Shown here: one piece after another, positions 55,757 through 64,000 of the stretch
How positions within the stretch are numbered: the stretch's first letter is position 1
How the letters are laid out: the number at the start of each line of letters is the position of its first letter
Assembly (NCBI GenBank): GCA_022495995.1
Contig: JAFEMH010001491.1
Span: forward strand, 186,001 to 250,000
Origin: Adenophora triphylla var. japonica
Taxonomy: Eukaryota; Streptophyta; Magnoliopsida; Asterales; Campanulaceae
Length of the DNA: 64,000 bases
Reading direction: 5' to 3'
Position numbers and translations under genes: made by a program
The notes under the pieces: generated by a model
The model's input: the letters and a program-made list of their open reading frames with translations, nothing else
What the model was told of the DNA's origin: nothing
Databases searched by the model: none

Positions 55757-56345
55757 TGTTTTGGTCAAATTTCAACAGATGTATTTCGATGATAAGAAAA
55801 ATGACTAAAGTGATATGAATCAAGGTACAATGATTATCAAGTTGAATAGAAATGGACACAAGTTGTTTGTTGACTAGGGAAAGGCCTTGAACAACTTGTT
55901 CGCCGGCATAAAACCCCGGGAGGTTTTGGTACCTGCCTTGACCGGAAGTTTACTAAGTGTTTTCGTGATTACAGAGCTAAGAGCGTATTCAAAGGGAGCT
56001 TAGGCTAGAGTGAACGAGTGTGCAAAAATACAGTGTTTTCCCTTTTATACCTCATTACAACGGCTAATTACAAAGAAAATAATGGGCCTAGAATCTCGGG
56101 AGAGAGGTTGATCTGGTTGAGATATCTTCGCCATTTTGTTGATGCAGGGGATAACGATCTGTTGCTGGAGAAACGTCTTTGAATTGGTCTTCGATTGTCT
56201 TGCCACGTTCCCTGAAAAATAGGGATAACGTAACTACGGTTCAACCTGCAATAGATCAAGATGTAATAGAACAACTCAAGTTGTTAGTACCAAGTTGTTC
56301 GGTGCAAGTTGTAAACAAGTTGATTTAAAAACGTAGGGCCCAACA
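55757..56345 (-). repeat. Tat 5' LTR
   Basis: Same as 46,800-47,388 with only a few differences (for example AGGCCTTGA versus AACCCTTGA, GAACGAG versus GAACGTG, GATGCAG versus GATGGAG). Confidence 0.92.
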
Positions 56346-56349
56346 AATA

Positions 56350-57192
56350 ATACTATCAAAATAACTGGAATGTAAAGAAGATGAATGACCTAGTCTTCGG
56401 TGCCAAGTACTTGAATCAACAACGGCAGTATATGCCATACCTTCAGTCTTGACCGGCTCCATATATTATAGACCATTTTGCCGTCTACCCATCCCAATCA
56501 GAGTGCTCGAAGCTAAGTCATGTATCATACAAGAATCCGGAAGAAAAATTATGGCACAATTTAAATCTTTCGTAAGTTTGCTAACCGAAAGTAAATTGCA
56601 TTTAAAATCCGAAATGTTCAAAATGTGATAAATAATCAACCCATTCGGCAAACTAGTACTTCCCACCCCTTTCACGGGAATAGTATCTCCATTGGGTATT
56701 CTGACCGGCATCATGTCATTGGATCTTCGTTGATTTTGCAAGATGGTACCATCACATGTTATGTGCTCACTTGCCCCTGAATCAATTATCCAAGACAAAG
56801 TATGATGCATCTTACCCGCCATGTTTGCTGTTGGAAGGCTGCCTGCTTGCTCACCATCTGCCTTGTTAAAGTACTCAAACAACTTTGCATAGTTGGCTGC
56901 CGATATACCAGGTATGGGGTTGTCCTCTCCTGCGGCAAAGTGAACATATTTTGCCGGACCTTTCTCTTTCACCCGTCCATCTCCTCCTTTCTTCTTGCCC
57001 GGTGGATATCCTACTATCTCATAACAATTCTCAATTGTATGATTGTATTTTCCACAATGGGTGCACTTTGGTATTTCTCGCAATCCATCTTTCTTGTCCT
57101 CCTTCATCGGCCTTTGCATCCCATGCGCTTGAAACACCGCAGCCTCAATAGTGGCTTTGCCCGCCATAGCAATTTGTCTCTGCCTCTCATCT
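56350..57192 (-). pseudogene. copia gag C-terminus, protease and pre-integrase
   Basis: Starts after TAA at about 57,193 (VS-stop-DERQRQIAM, a former CAA). The zinc knuckle CTHCGKYNHTIENCYEIVGYP (CX2CX4HX4C) is followed by the protease motif SWIIDSGASEHIT and by FKCNLLSVSKLTKDLNC. The pre-integrase WHRRLGHSSSLH is visible at about 56,390 before the Tat insertion. Confidence 0.9.
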
Positions 57193-57879
57193 TAGGACAC
57201 TAGATGATATGCAACCCCAATGATATTGTTGGTTTGGTGCAAAGAATCTGCGTTTTTATTGTTCCAAAGATTTCTTTAAGCCCCATCAAAAACTCATACA
57301 ATCTTTCCTTCTCCCTCATCTCCACCAATTGTTTGGGAACATCACAGGTGCAACCGCTACATTTGCACTTTGGGATAGGAGATATGGATTGAATCTCGTC
57401 CCATAGTCCCTCAACTTGGTATAGTAAGATGACACGGAAAGTTTTTCTTGTCGAGTGAGGCTAATTTCCCTCTTCAATTCATATGCCCTTGGAGCGCTTT
57501 GGGCCCCAAAACGCTCACTTAAGTCTTCCCACACCTCTTGTGTAGTGTTGGCGTGCTTCACGCTGCTTCGAATGTCCTTATCCATGGAACTATGCAGCCA
57601 TCCTTTCACCATTGCATTGCACCTCCGCCACAAACCTATGTTAGCAGCATCTCCTGTGGGGCATGGGATTGTTCCATCTACAAACCCAAACTTGTTCTTT
57701 GCGTATAAGGCATTGCTTATCTCATCGACCCAATCCGGATAGTTCCCATCATTCAAAAAATCGCTTACAAACATGGTGTTTGGATTATCAGAGGCTGCAA
57801 TGAAATATGGTGACATTACATCCACCTTTGCTCCCCCTGCGGTGCTGCTATCACTCTTGCTGCCGTCCGTGGAGCCCAT
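57193..57879 (-). pseudogene. copia gag N-terminal part, frameshifted
   Basis: ATG at 57,879 starts MGSTDGSKSDSSTAGG. Typical gag motifs follow: FLNDGNYPDWVDEISNALYA, KNKFGFVDGTIPCP and WRRCNAMVKGWLHSSMDKDI. At about 57,405 the homology moves to another frame (LWDEIQ; KCKCSGCTCDVPKQLVEMRE; YEFLMGL), then changes frame again near 57,230. Confidence 0.9.
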
Positions 57880-57929
57880 GGTGTTTTGTGTGTAAAGAAA
57901 AATGCGGAAGCTTTATACTGGTAGAACCA

Positions 57930-57941
57930 GCTCTGATACCA
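57930..57941 (-). promoter_or_regulatory. copia primer-binding site (tRNA-iMet)
   Basis: Minus-strand TGGTATCAGAGC directly adjoins the 5' LTR, the classic copia primer site. Confidence 0.95.
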
Positions 57942-58150
57942 TGTAAACTATGGAATCAAGATTATGAAGAAAGTTGTATTTTCATAGAAAGTTTGTACAA
58001 TACAATGAAGAAGAAGTCTCTTTTATACAATGTGCCTACCGTATTTACAGCTATAGATCCTTGATAAAAGGAAAGGTGATATATACAAATAATGTGGAGA
58101 TATCACCCAAATCATATCCCAATGATATCTCTACGTAATATCTCTACACA
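57942..58150 (-). repeat. copia 5' LTR
   Basis: Matches 43,811-44,017 with about five differences and two additional bases (CA) next to the target duplication. Confidence 0.9.
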
Positions 58151-58177
58151 TAACGAGTTAGAACCTAGTCAATGTTA

Positions 58178-58473
58178 CTCCCTCTGCCCCAAAATGAATG
58201 TCCATTTTTCATTTTGAAGAAATTTAACAAAAATTAACCTTTTGTAAATTTTAGCAGCTAAGCTAAAAAAAAAAAAAGGACAAACCCCGGTGCGCCAAGA
58301 TGTATGAAAATCTTAGTTATCTACTTTTTAAACTTCTAGTTTTACAGGTATATAATGAATAGTGAAAAAAAATTGGTAAAACAACATTTAGGGGCAAAGT
58401 TTTTTGCAAAAAGGTCATTCATTAGGGGACACATTTTTCCTAAAAGTGGTCATTCATTTTGGGACATAGGGAG
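58178..58473. mobile_element. Stowaway-type MITE
   Basis: 296 bp with ends CTCCCTCTGCCCCAAAATGA and CATTTTGGGACATAGGGAG beside TA on both sides. Confidence 0.8.
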
Positions 58474-58503
58474 TAAAGTTATTAATAAGAACCATTTACA
58501 GCT

Positions 58504-59028
58504 GATGATGCCCACACGGGCTACCCGGCCCGGCCCGCCAGTCACAGGCCAAACGGTGAAACGGGCTTCGCCCGGCCTGTCCGTGTGTGTTAACGGGCTT
58601 TAGCCCGTCCGGCCCGTGCTTGAATCCAATGTGAGGCCCGCCCGTTTGGCCCGGATCCAAGGATCCACGGGCCAAACGGATTTCCCCTTTTTTTTTTAAC
58701 AAATTATGAAATGGGGTAGGGGGGATTCGAAACCAGGTGAGATGGAAGGTTTTGGTGTTACTTACCACTTGGACACTAAGTTATTGTTGATATTTATCCA
58801 AATGTTAAATATAAATAAAAAAAAGAAAAACAGGCCAAACGGACATAAGGGAAACGGGCCTTGGAAGCCCGCGGGCTTGGCCCGTCCGTCGCCCAATAAT
58901 CTCGCTCAGGCCTGTACCGTCAACTAAGGCGGGCCGGACACGGGCTTATCCACGGGCTGCGGGCAACGGGCTTAACGGGCTGCGGGCCAATAGTTTGTCC
59001 ACGGGCTAAGGCCCATTTTGGCCTTCAT
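58504..59028. mobile_element. GC-rich non-autonomous DNA element
   Basis: 525 bp starting GATGATGCCCACACGGGC and ending GCCCATTTTGGCCTTCAT, flanked by CATTTACAGCT on both sides (58,493-58,503 and 59,029-59,039). The 10-11-bp duplication suggests a Mutator-like mechanism. Subterminal repeats of CGGGCTTAGCCCG and GGCCCGTCCG type are abundant. No coding. Confidence 0.65.
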
Positions 59029-59162
59029 CATTTACAGCTAGCAAATTTCTAACTTTAGAGAAGGAGAAAATCTTCATTAGAAGAACCAGACCTGGGGTAA
59101 TCCATGCAGGTTGCAGACACAAGATTTCAAAAAGACAGACAAGTAGGCTCGAATAAAAGCCA

Positions 59163-59945
59163 TATTATATAGAGAAAAATGTTTTTTGTAGTGACACTGT
59201 AAAAACACCTATTTGCAGACTCCAATTACCACGTGCCACATCAGCAAAAACCACAAACCCACCCCAATTTTCCTAGGCTGCAATTTAGTGTATCAAAATC
59301 TATTTTCTACTCCAAATTTCCAAGATCACGCTATTGTTAAATTTTCAATATATCGTTGTTGGTTTGAAAAGAGATTTGACAGAATAATTTTAAAAAAATG
59401 TTGCGAGGCCGGAGTGGAGGATGAATTGGACGGTGTCCTTGATCCACTCGTAGTTGCTGAAGGCGTGGTTACGACAACCATGGTTGGTGGATCTGCACCC
59501 TTGGAAGAATTAGTAAAGGAAGGAGATGAGTTTTGGAGGATGAAATGGTGGCGATGTACAGGACGGCGACAACGACGAGGTATTAGCCGGATAATAATGT
59601 GGAAGAAGGATATGAGGAGGGAGGGCACGATTCAAACAGTAAGGTGGGATAATTTTTTGATTTCACGACCGGTAGTGTGGCCATAAATTGGCCACAATTT
59701 CAGATTTGGCGGAGTCCGGCCACCAACACCCACCATTGAAATTGCAAGAAGCTAATGACAGAGAAGAACTAGAGATTGAATCGGGTTTCTGGTTAATGGG
59801 TTTCTGGTTAATGGGTTTGATACTCTAGATTGCAGCCTAGGGAAATGAGGTGGATTTGTGGTTTTTGGCAGAGGTGGCAGATTGTGATTGGAGGCTCTAA
59901 AGTGGGGTTTACAGTGACACCTAATTAAATTTTTTCTCTATTATA
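59163..59945. mobile_element. Pack-MULE-like element (complete copy, E)
   Basis: Long inverted ends of about 130-140 bp. AGAGAAAAATGTTTTTTGTA then GTGACACTGTAAAAAC at the left match, reversed, the right end with GTGTCACTGTAAAC. Conserved internal motifs include CCTAGGCTGCAATTTAGTGT. No clear target duplication was found. The interior contains a gene-like segment (next entry) and no transposase. Confidence 0.6.
59398..59640 (-). pseudogene. Gene fragment captured in the MULE
   Basis: On the minus strand, one frame reads FSNYEWIKDTVQFILHSGLA and stops shortly after. Further upstream a hydrophobic LVVVAVLYIATI segment lies in a shifted frame. Such a membrane-anchor-like stretch followed by an ordered coding segment suggests a captured host gene. 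I do not recognise the donor. In A and B the W codon TGG is TGA. Confidence 0.4.
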
Positions 59946-59947
59946 TA

Positions 59948-60215
59948 CTCCCTCCGTCTCATAATATCTTACCCATTTTGCTATTTTGGGCGTTCCACTT
60001 TAAAGTCACATTTTCCTAAAAAAGAAACTTTTTAATATTTCTTTATTCATGGAACCTACTTGTCATACTCACAATCACTATCCACTTACTATTCTCTATC
60101 CCACTTTCTCTCTCCTACTCACTCACAACTCCTACTTTAATAACATTATATATATTCACTCCTTATTTTCCGTTCTCAACAGTAAACGAGTAAGCTATTA
60201 TGGGACGGAGGTTAG
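59948..60215. mobile_element. Stowaway MITE private to copy E
   Basis: 268 bp starting CTCCCTCCGTCTCATAATAT and ending TATTATGGGACGGAGGTTAG beside TA. A and B have the empty site (GGATATATAATAG). Confidence 0.85.
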
Positions 60216-60836
60216 TATGCAACAAACAATCTGCACAGTTCAGAAATTTCCCATTCCTCCACATAAATTGTGTCCTTAAACCTTGAATTATGGACCCGGT
60301 CCATCACTAAAAAGAGTGTCTATTTTCTAACAATTTTGTCCATAAATGAAAATCAGTTTTGAAGCAAAGTTACTAAAGTTGCCTTGATAGAATTATCATA
60401 TCCTAATTTATACTTGCAATGAAATAGTGTGTTAACTAAGGGTACTCATGTATCTTTACTAGTACTAAAATGCATAAAGAGTCAAACATCCTTAATTTTC
60501 TTACAAAACCGAAAATGGATTCATTTAGTAATGGGTGGACTTCTCATTTTCTATGACTAAACCAAAGCATACAGATCTGGACTATGAACTAGAACCTTTC
60601 CCATCCATGTCCTCATCGAGATCATCATTTTCAAACCACACACCAACTCCTCAAAAACACAGTAGCCCCAAACCACTCCAATAAATGGTCTGCTAATTAA
60701 ATACACAACAGCATAGATCAGTAGTATTGAATTCATACATCGTACAGTAGGGAGGAATATCACTGGGAACAAGTATACTAATACAGTTGGTTAATAAAAT
60801 ACATATTTGACCATGCCTACAGAAAATAAAAGAATA

Positions 60837-61100
60837 CTCCCTCCGTCCCACTACAATCTACACACTTACTGTTTGCACGAGAATTAAGGAAAAGTGTTAG
60901 TGGAGTAGGTGTTGTGTATATGAAAGTGAGGTAGGAGAGAGAAAATGGGGTAGTGAATAATAATTGATTTGTTGTTGTGAGTATGACATGTGAGTCTCAT
61001 TAATATAAAAGTAATAAAACATTTCTATTTTAGGAAGTGTATAGTTTGTAGTGGTACGCCCTACGAGGAAAGTGTGTAGTCTGTAGTTCGACGGAGGGAG
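60837..61100. mobile_element. Stowaway MITE (copy E)
   Basis: Same insertion as in A and B, reversed, with CTCCCTCCGTCC / GACGGAGGGAG ends and TA flanks. Confidence 0.9.
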
Positions 61101-61242
61101 TATTTACTAAGCTGCGAATTCAAGAAAAAAAAACAAGGATGCAACAAGGGCAGTAAACCAACAATTTATCACAGAATCGCAGTAGAATAAGCAAGGGCAA
61201 CACAACAACACTATTAGTCCAATTGAAGTATCTCATGGTATC

Positions 61243-61318
61243 CTTTTTTCACCGTGACATAGGATTCATGTTAACCGACCCCAAATTATTTTGGGACTAA
61301 GGCTTTGTTGTTGTTGTT
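61243..61318 (+). mobile_element. Short retroposon with TTG tail
   Basis: 76 bp ending GGGACTAAGGCTTTG then (TTG)n, flanked by an 18-bp duplication GAAGTATCTCATGGTATC (61,225-61,242 and 61,319-61,336). The GACCCCAAATTATTTTGGGA plus TTG tail is the 3' end of plant RTE-type LINEs and TS-type SINEs. Absent from A and B. Confidence 0.85.
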
Positions 61319-61933
61319 GAAGTATCTCATGGTATCTCGGCTTATGAAGATGGAAAAGAGAGAATCTTAATTTCGTATTGTCGAATTAGTGACTCTAGTT
61401 GCTAATGAAAAAAGTAGAGCTTATCTTTGAAACCCCTGAGTTGTTGACTCCCAAATTTTAGAGAAACAACAAAACAAAAATGGGTCCAACTAGTGACTCT
61501 AGTCGCTAATGAAAAAAGTGAATGCACAAAACCTTCCCAAATTTCGTATTGTCGAATTAGAATATAATCCCGGAAAATTGCACAACTCAGCAGAATTCCA
61601 TGGTCTTGTCCGAAACAGATGCTCCTAAGACCCAAAGTAACAAGACTGTCAATCCAAAATACTAAAGGAAATGAATCCAAATCCTAGAGAGAATCCAAAC
61701 GCTAACTCTCTTTCTAGTGTCCAATGATGATCTAGAAGTAGAAGATCTTTCCAAACTTCAATGGAATCAGAAACCTAAATGCGGATATTAGAAACTAATA
61801 AATCAAACACAACAATCAATTTCAATATATCCACCTTGCAACAATTCGAAATTCACGAATGAATACATTAGAAATATTGATAATTAACAATTCGAAATTC
61901 ACGAATGAATACATTAGAAATATTGATAACTAC

Positions 61934-62204
61934 CATGTAACTTCCCCATTAGCTTAACCTCATCCTGCTGTCTGATGGCTTGAGGTGATTTTGCAGATGT
62001 TTTGACCACGGATTAGACAACCAGTCTCCAAAAGGGAGATGGAAACTAGGTCGTCTTTCTCCTTGTTTGTGCTCACCCTGAGTAGTATCTTTCCCTTCAG
62101 CCTCAGAAGGATTACACTGTTGGATCTGGATACCATCATTTCCTAGCTCCGAGTTTGCAACTAATTCTGATGATTTGGATGCTCTTATCAGGGAAGCCGC
62201 ACTC
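61934..62204 (-). CDS. Chimeric exon: gene X fused to end of NDUFA5 exon 1
   Basis: The first 240 nt (62,204-61,965) are the gene X exon, with a 3-nt insertion (one extra arginine, ERRPSF). At CAGACAGCAG it joins the last 31 nt of NDUFA5 exon 1 (GATGAGGTTAAGC...TTACATG) and keeps that exon's donor GTAGTT. In A and B these two points are about 1.7 kb apart, so a deletion removed the gene X 3' end, the intergenic promoter and most of NDUFA5 exon 1. CAGG at both breakpoints is a possible microhomology. In the gene X frame the fusion reads SDSRMRLS-stop, so NDUFA5 residues are not made. Splicing to 42,598 is still possible as 3' UTR. Confidence 0.8.
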
Positions 62205-63742
62205 CTGCAACCAATCAAACATGATGCTTCAAACTGCTGTAAGTGGTTTCATGCAACTGACTTTAAACAACAAAAAGTGGGTTACATAAAGCTTGTATAA
62301 AGTGGATAGCCTCATAAAAGTAAGTACTATCAGCAATTCAGATGCTTTCATCAGTTTGTTTGATCAACTTAAAGAAAAGTTATCAACCGCAGGGAAGAGG
62401 TGCCAGATATAATATCCAGCATCCTTAACCAGCTTCTGCACAGGTCAAGAATATATTGACTTGTCAAATTAACAAGCAATCAGACAGAACAACTATAATA
62501 TGTGTTGGCAGGTTATTATTTTATGAATATGACAAAGGTCAAAAATAAAAATCTAAAAACAGTCTCATAACTGATCAGAACCATATGGTCTACTTACCAA
62601 ACCCTCAAAAATAGGGCCACTCATCATAGCAACCAACGTAAAAGAACTTACAGTTCCCTCAAGTTGGGTTTTCATTCAAAAATAACTCAGAAGAATATGG
62701 TCCACAGTTGTATGATTATGTTAATGGAAATGGTCGTGTGCACAGTACATAAACATTGGAATTGGTAAAACCGACACAAACTAAATATACATCCCAACAG
62801 CCCTGTTTTAATTCTAAAGTCTAAATTAACTCGGATCAACTGCAGACAAGCCAAAAACTGACCTCTAATACCGGCTTCCACAGCTGTCCACCTTCTGAGC
62901 TAGCATGTTGTCTCTCACCTTTCCCCCCTCTTTCCTACCAGATCACGCAAGGCCACCAATCACCGTCACTCACTAAACAAGACTGCCTGTCTGCTACAAT
63001 GCGAAGCTTCATGCCAAGTATTGACACTAACATAATGTTTGTTTCCTGCTCGTGATGGCCGAAGAGTAAATATGATTGAGTTCGTGAAACAACTATTGGC
63101 AGAATTCAGATAAAAACGATCGGATATGCTCTGGCTCATATAGTAAAAGTCGATGGTGGCTCTAACAGAACTCAATTTGAGTTGTTCCGATTATTTTATC
63201 AGAATCAGTGTAACGATTCCAAAGGGAATGGGTGTTAGCAGAGAACGAATGCAAATGTTTTTCACATTTTTCCATAGCAATTCAAGCGACTCAATTGTGA
63301 AATCAGTGTATTAATTTAAGTCGGCCCAAAGGGGAATGACAAAACATAGGAATATTCTAAATTACAAGGAAAAAAAGATTTTTTATAAGTAAAAACTAAA
63401 AGGAAGGAAAGCGAAATGGTAAACACTTAATTAAAAAATAAAAGTTCCACTTCGACCTCACACTTCCTGACAATCTAATTACGAAATAGCATAGAACCAC
63501 GAAAAAGGCAGCAATAGATGCAAAGAACTCTAAACTTAGTACTCCCTCAGTCCCATTTATATTGGGTTCCTATGTGACCAAATCTGGCCAATATAAATGG
63601 GCGGTGGGGGGAGGGGGAGTAAACCATTTAGTGCTTTTAATTACAGCAACTAAACGATAACACGTACCACCTACTAACACATTACTATGCATTATTTTTC
63701 TTAAAGTAATCAATGCACTATACTAAAAAATGTTTGAGGTAC
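62205..63742 (-). other. Gene X intron (copy E)
   Basis: Donor GTACCT at 63,742 and acceptor TTGATTGGTTGCAG at 62,205. Short open frames at 62,687-62,881 and 62,966-63,175 recur in other units because the DNA is duplicated; they lack ATG starts or family features. Contains the small MITE at 63,542-63,619. Confidence 0.6.
63542..63619. mobile_element. Very short Stowaway-like MITE (E)
   Basis: Reverse of the element at 20,861 and 32,427; CTCCCTCAGTCCC and GGGAGGGGGAG ends beside TA. Confidence 0.7.
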
Positions 63743-63933
63743 CTTTTCTCAAATGTGTCCACCATATATGGAAATTTGGGCTGAATACCTGTGGCTCTCC
63801 GCAGCCACTTGTTACCAAGGAGCACTTTGTCAACGGTATAGAGAAGCTGTATCTCCGCAGCTTTTGATATGACACTTGATATGACACTCAAAGGTATTTC
63901 AGGGTTGCCCATTTCATCCATCACTTCCTGAAC
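63743..63933 (-). CDS. Gene X upstream exon
   Basis: 191 nt between acceptor GTTGACAG and donor GTACCT. The frame reads VQEVMDEMGNPEIPLSVISS, KAAEIQLLYTVDKVLLGNKW, LRRATGIQPKFPYMVDTFEK. It leaves two bases (AG) that join the G of the next exon to give R, then SAASLIR. The regular exon borders, phase match and lack of stops support a real gene that continues beyond the window. I do not recognise the family; no catalytic motif is evident. Confidence 0.7.
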
Positions 63934-64000
63934 CTGTCAACAGCAGGCATGCAACCATCAGAAATCATGAAAAAACTACACCTTTTTGAAGGCGGCATTT

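Larger units (their letters stand above)
46800..56345 (-). mobile_element. Ty3/gypsy retrotransposon, Tat lineage
   Basis: Inner element, 9,546 bp, minus strand, inserted in the copia integrase with target duplication AATAA (46,795-46,799 and 56,346-56,350). LTRs are 589 bp each (46,800-47,388 and 55,757-56,345) and almost identical. Order on the minus strand is gag-protease, RT-RNase H with a second RNase H-like domain, integrase, then an antisense gene. The second RNase H and the extra ORF place it in the Tat lineage. Several single-base stops have arisen, so this copy is no longer autonomous but is young. Confidence 0.93.
43811..58150 (-). mobile_element. Ty1/copia retrotransposon, interrupted and decayed
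   Basis: Outer element of the nest, minus strand. Target duplication TAACG lies at 43,806-43,810 and 58,151-58,155. LTRs are about 207 bp (43,811-44,017 and 57,942-58,150). The primer-binding site TGGTATCAGAGC (tRNA-iMet) adjoins the 5' LTR, and the purine tract CTTGAGGGGGAG adjoins the 3' LTR. Order gag, protease, integrase, RT, RNase H is the copia order. Removing the inner element 46,800-56,345 restores continuity at the AATAA duplication. Frames are broken by several stops and shifts. Confidence 0.93.
42599..61933 (-). other. ~19-kb intron of locus E, filled with nested elements
   Basis: The donor GTAGTT at 61,933-61,928 and the acceptor TTTGCAG at 42,599 define it. It holds a MULE MITE with a nested Stowaway, the copia/Tat nest, further MITEs and a Pack-MULE. 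Host intron sequence without recognisable features lies at 43,160-43,810 and 61,337-61,933. Confidence 0.7.
59439..63629 (-). repeat. Inverted copy E (probable parental locus)
   Basis: Reverse-complement of units A-D from the MULE to the gene X intron. Unlike the array it continues on both sides into gene sequence: gene X exon 63,743-63,933 upstream and NDUFA5 exon 2 downstream. It lacks the foldback and LTR-like fragment. It has private insertions at 59,948-60,215 and 61,243-61,318, and a deletion that fused gene X to NDUFA5. Confidence 0.88.

Noticed and set aside
59213..59686. 157-codon plus-strand frame in the MULE
   Set aside because: It runs antisense to the more gene-like minus-strand segment, crosses the terminal repeat, and has no motif.

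Overview
This is nuclear DNA of a flowering plant, most likely a eudicot. It carries plant LTR retrotransposons, Stowaway, MULE, hAT and PIF/Harbinger elements, a tRNA-derived SINE, GT-AG introns, a plastid-type trnV-GAC and a plant-type complex I NDUFA5 gene. I cannot name the species. Few host genes are present, and none is shown complete.

Layout. (1) Positions 1-34,494 are a head-to-tail array of four copies (A-D) of one segment. The segment holds the last recognisable exon of an unidentified gene (gene X), an intergenic stretch, exon 1 of NDUFA5 and part of the NDUFA5 intron. On the right of each unit come a MULE arm, a large foldback element, a ~75-bp minisatellite and an LTR-like fragment. 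A has a 3.6-kb insert rich in plastid genes. B and C share a hAT-type insertion. In C that hAT is split by a 5.7-kb non-autonomous LTR retrotransposon, and a solo LTR sits nearby. C and D have lost NDUFA5 exon 1. (2) Positions 34,495-42,395 hold unassigned DNA with GGGCGACCGC repeats, an SGT1 first-exon pseudogene, a deleted PIF/Harbinger element, two SINEs, a solo LTR and small elements. (3) Positions 42,396-63,933 on the minus strand are the inverted copy E, which looks like the parental locus. It holds two exons of gene X and the last exon of NDUFA5, with about 19 kb of intron between the fused exon and that last exon. The intron carries a Ty1/copia element (43,811-58,150) that is itself interrupted by a Tat-type Ty3/gypsy element (46,800-56,345).

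How the parts relate. NDUFA5 is scattered: two intact exon 1 copies lie on the plus strand, and one exon 2 lies on the minus strand. The exon 1 that should feed exon 2 has been fused by deletion to the gene X exon. Empty sites in sister copies date the hAT, solo LTR, Stowaway and TTG-tailed insertions relative to the duplications. The most interesting coding structure is an antisense, four-exon gene inside the Tat element, with clean splice sites and its own TATA-like box. The same element has a UAG-CAA-UUA sequence between its gag-protease and polymerase frames.
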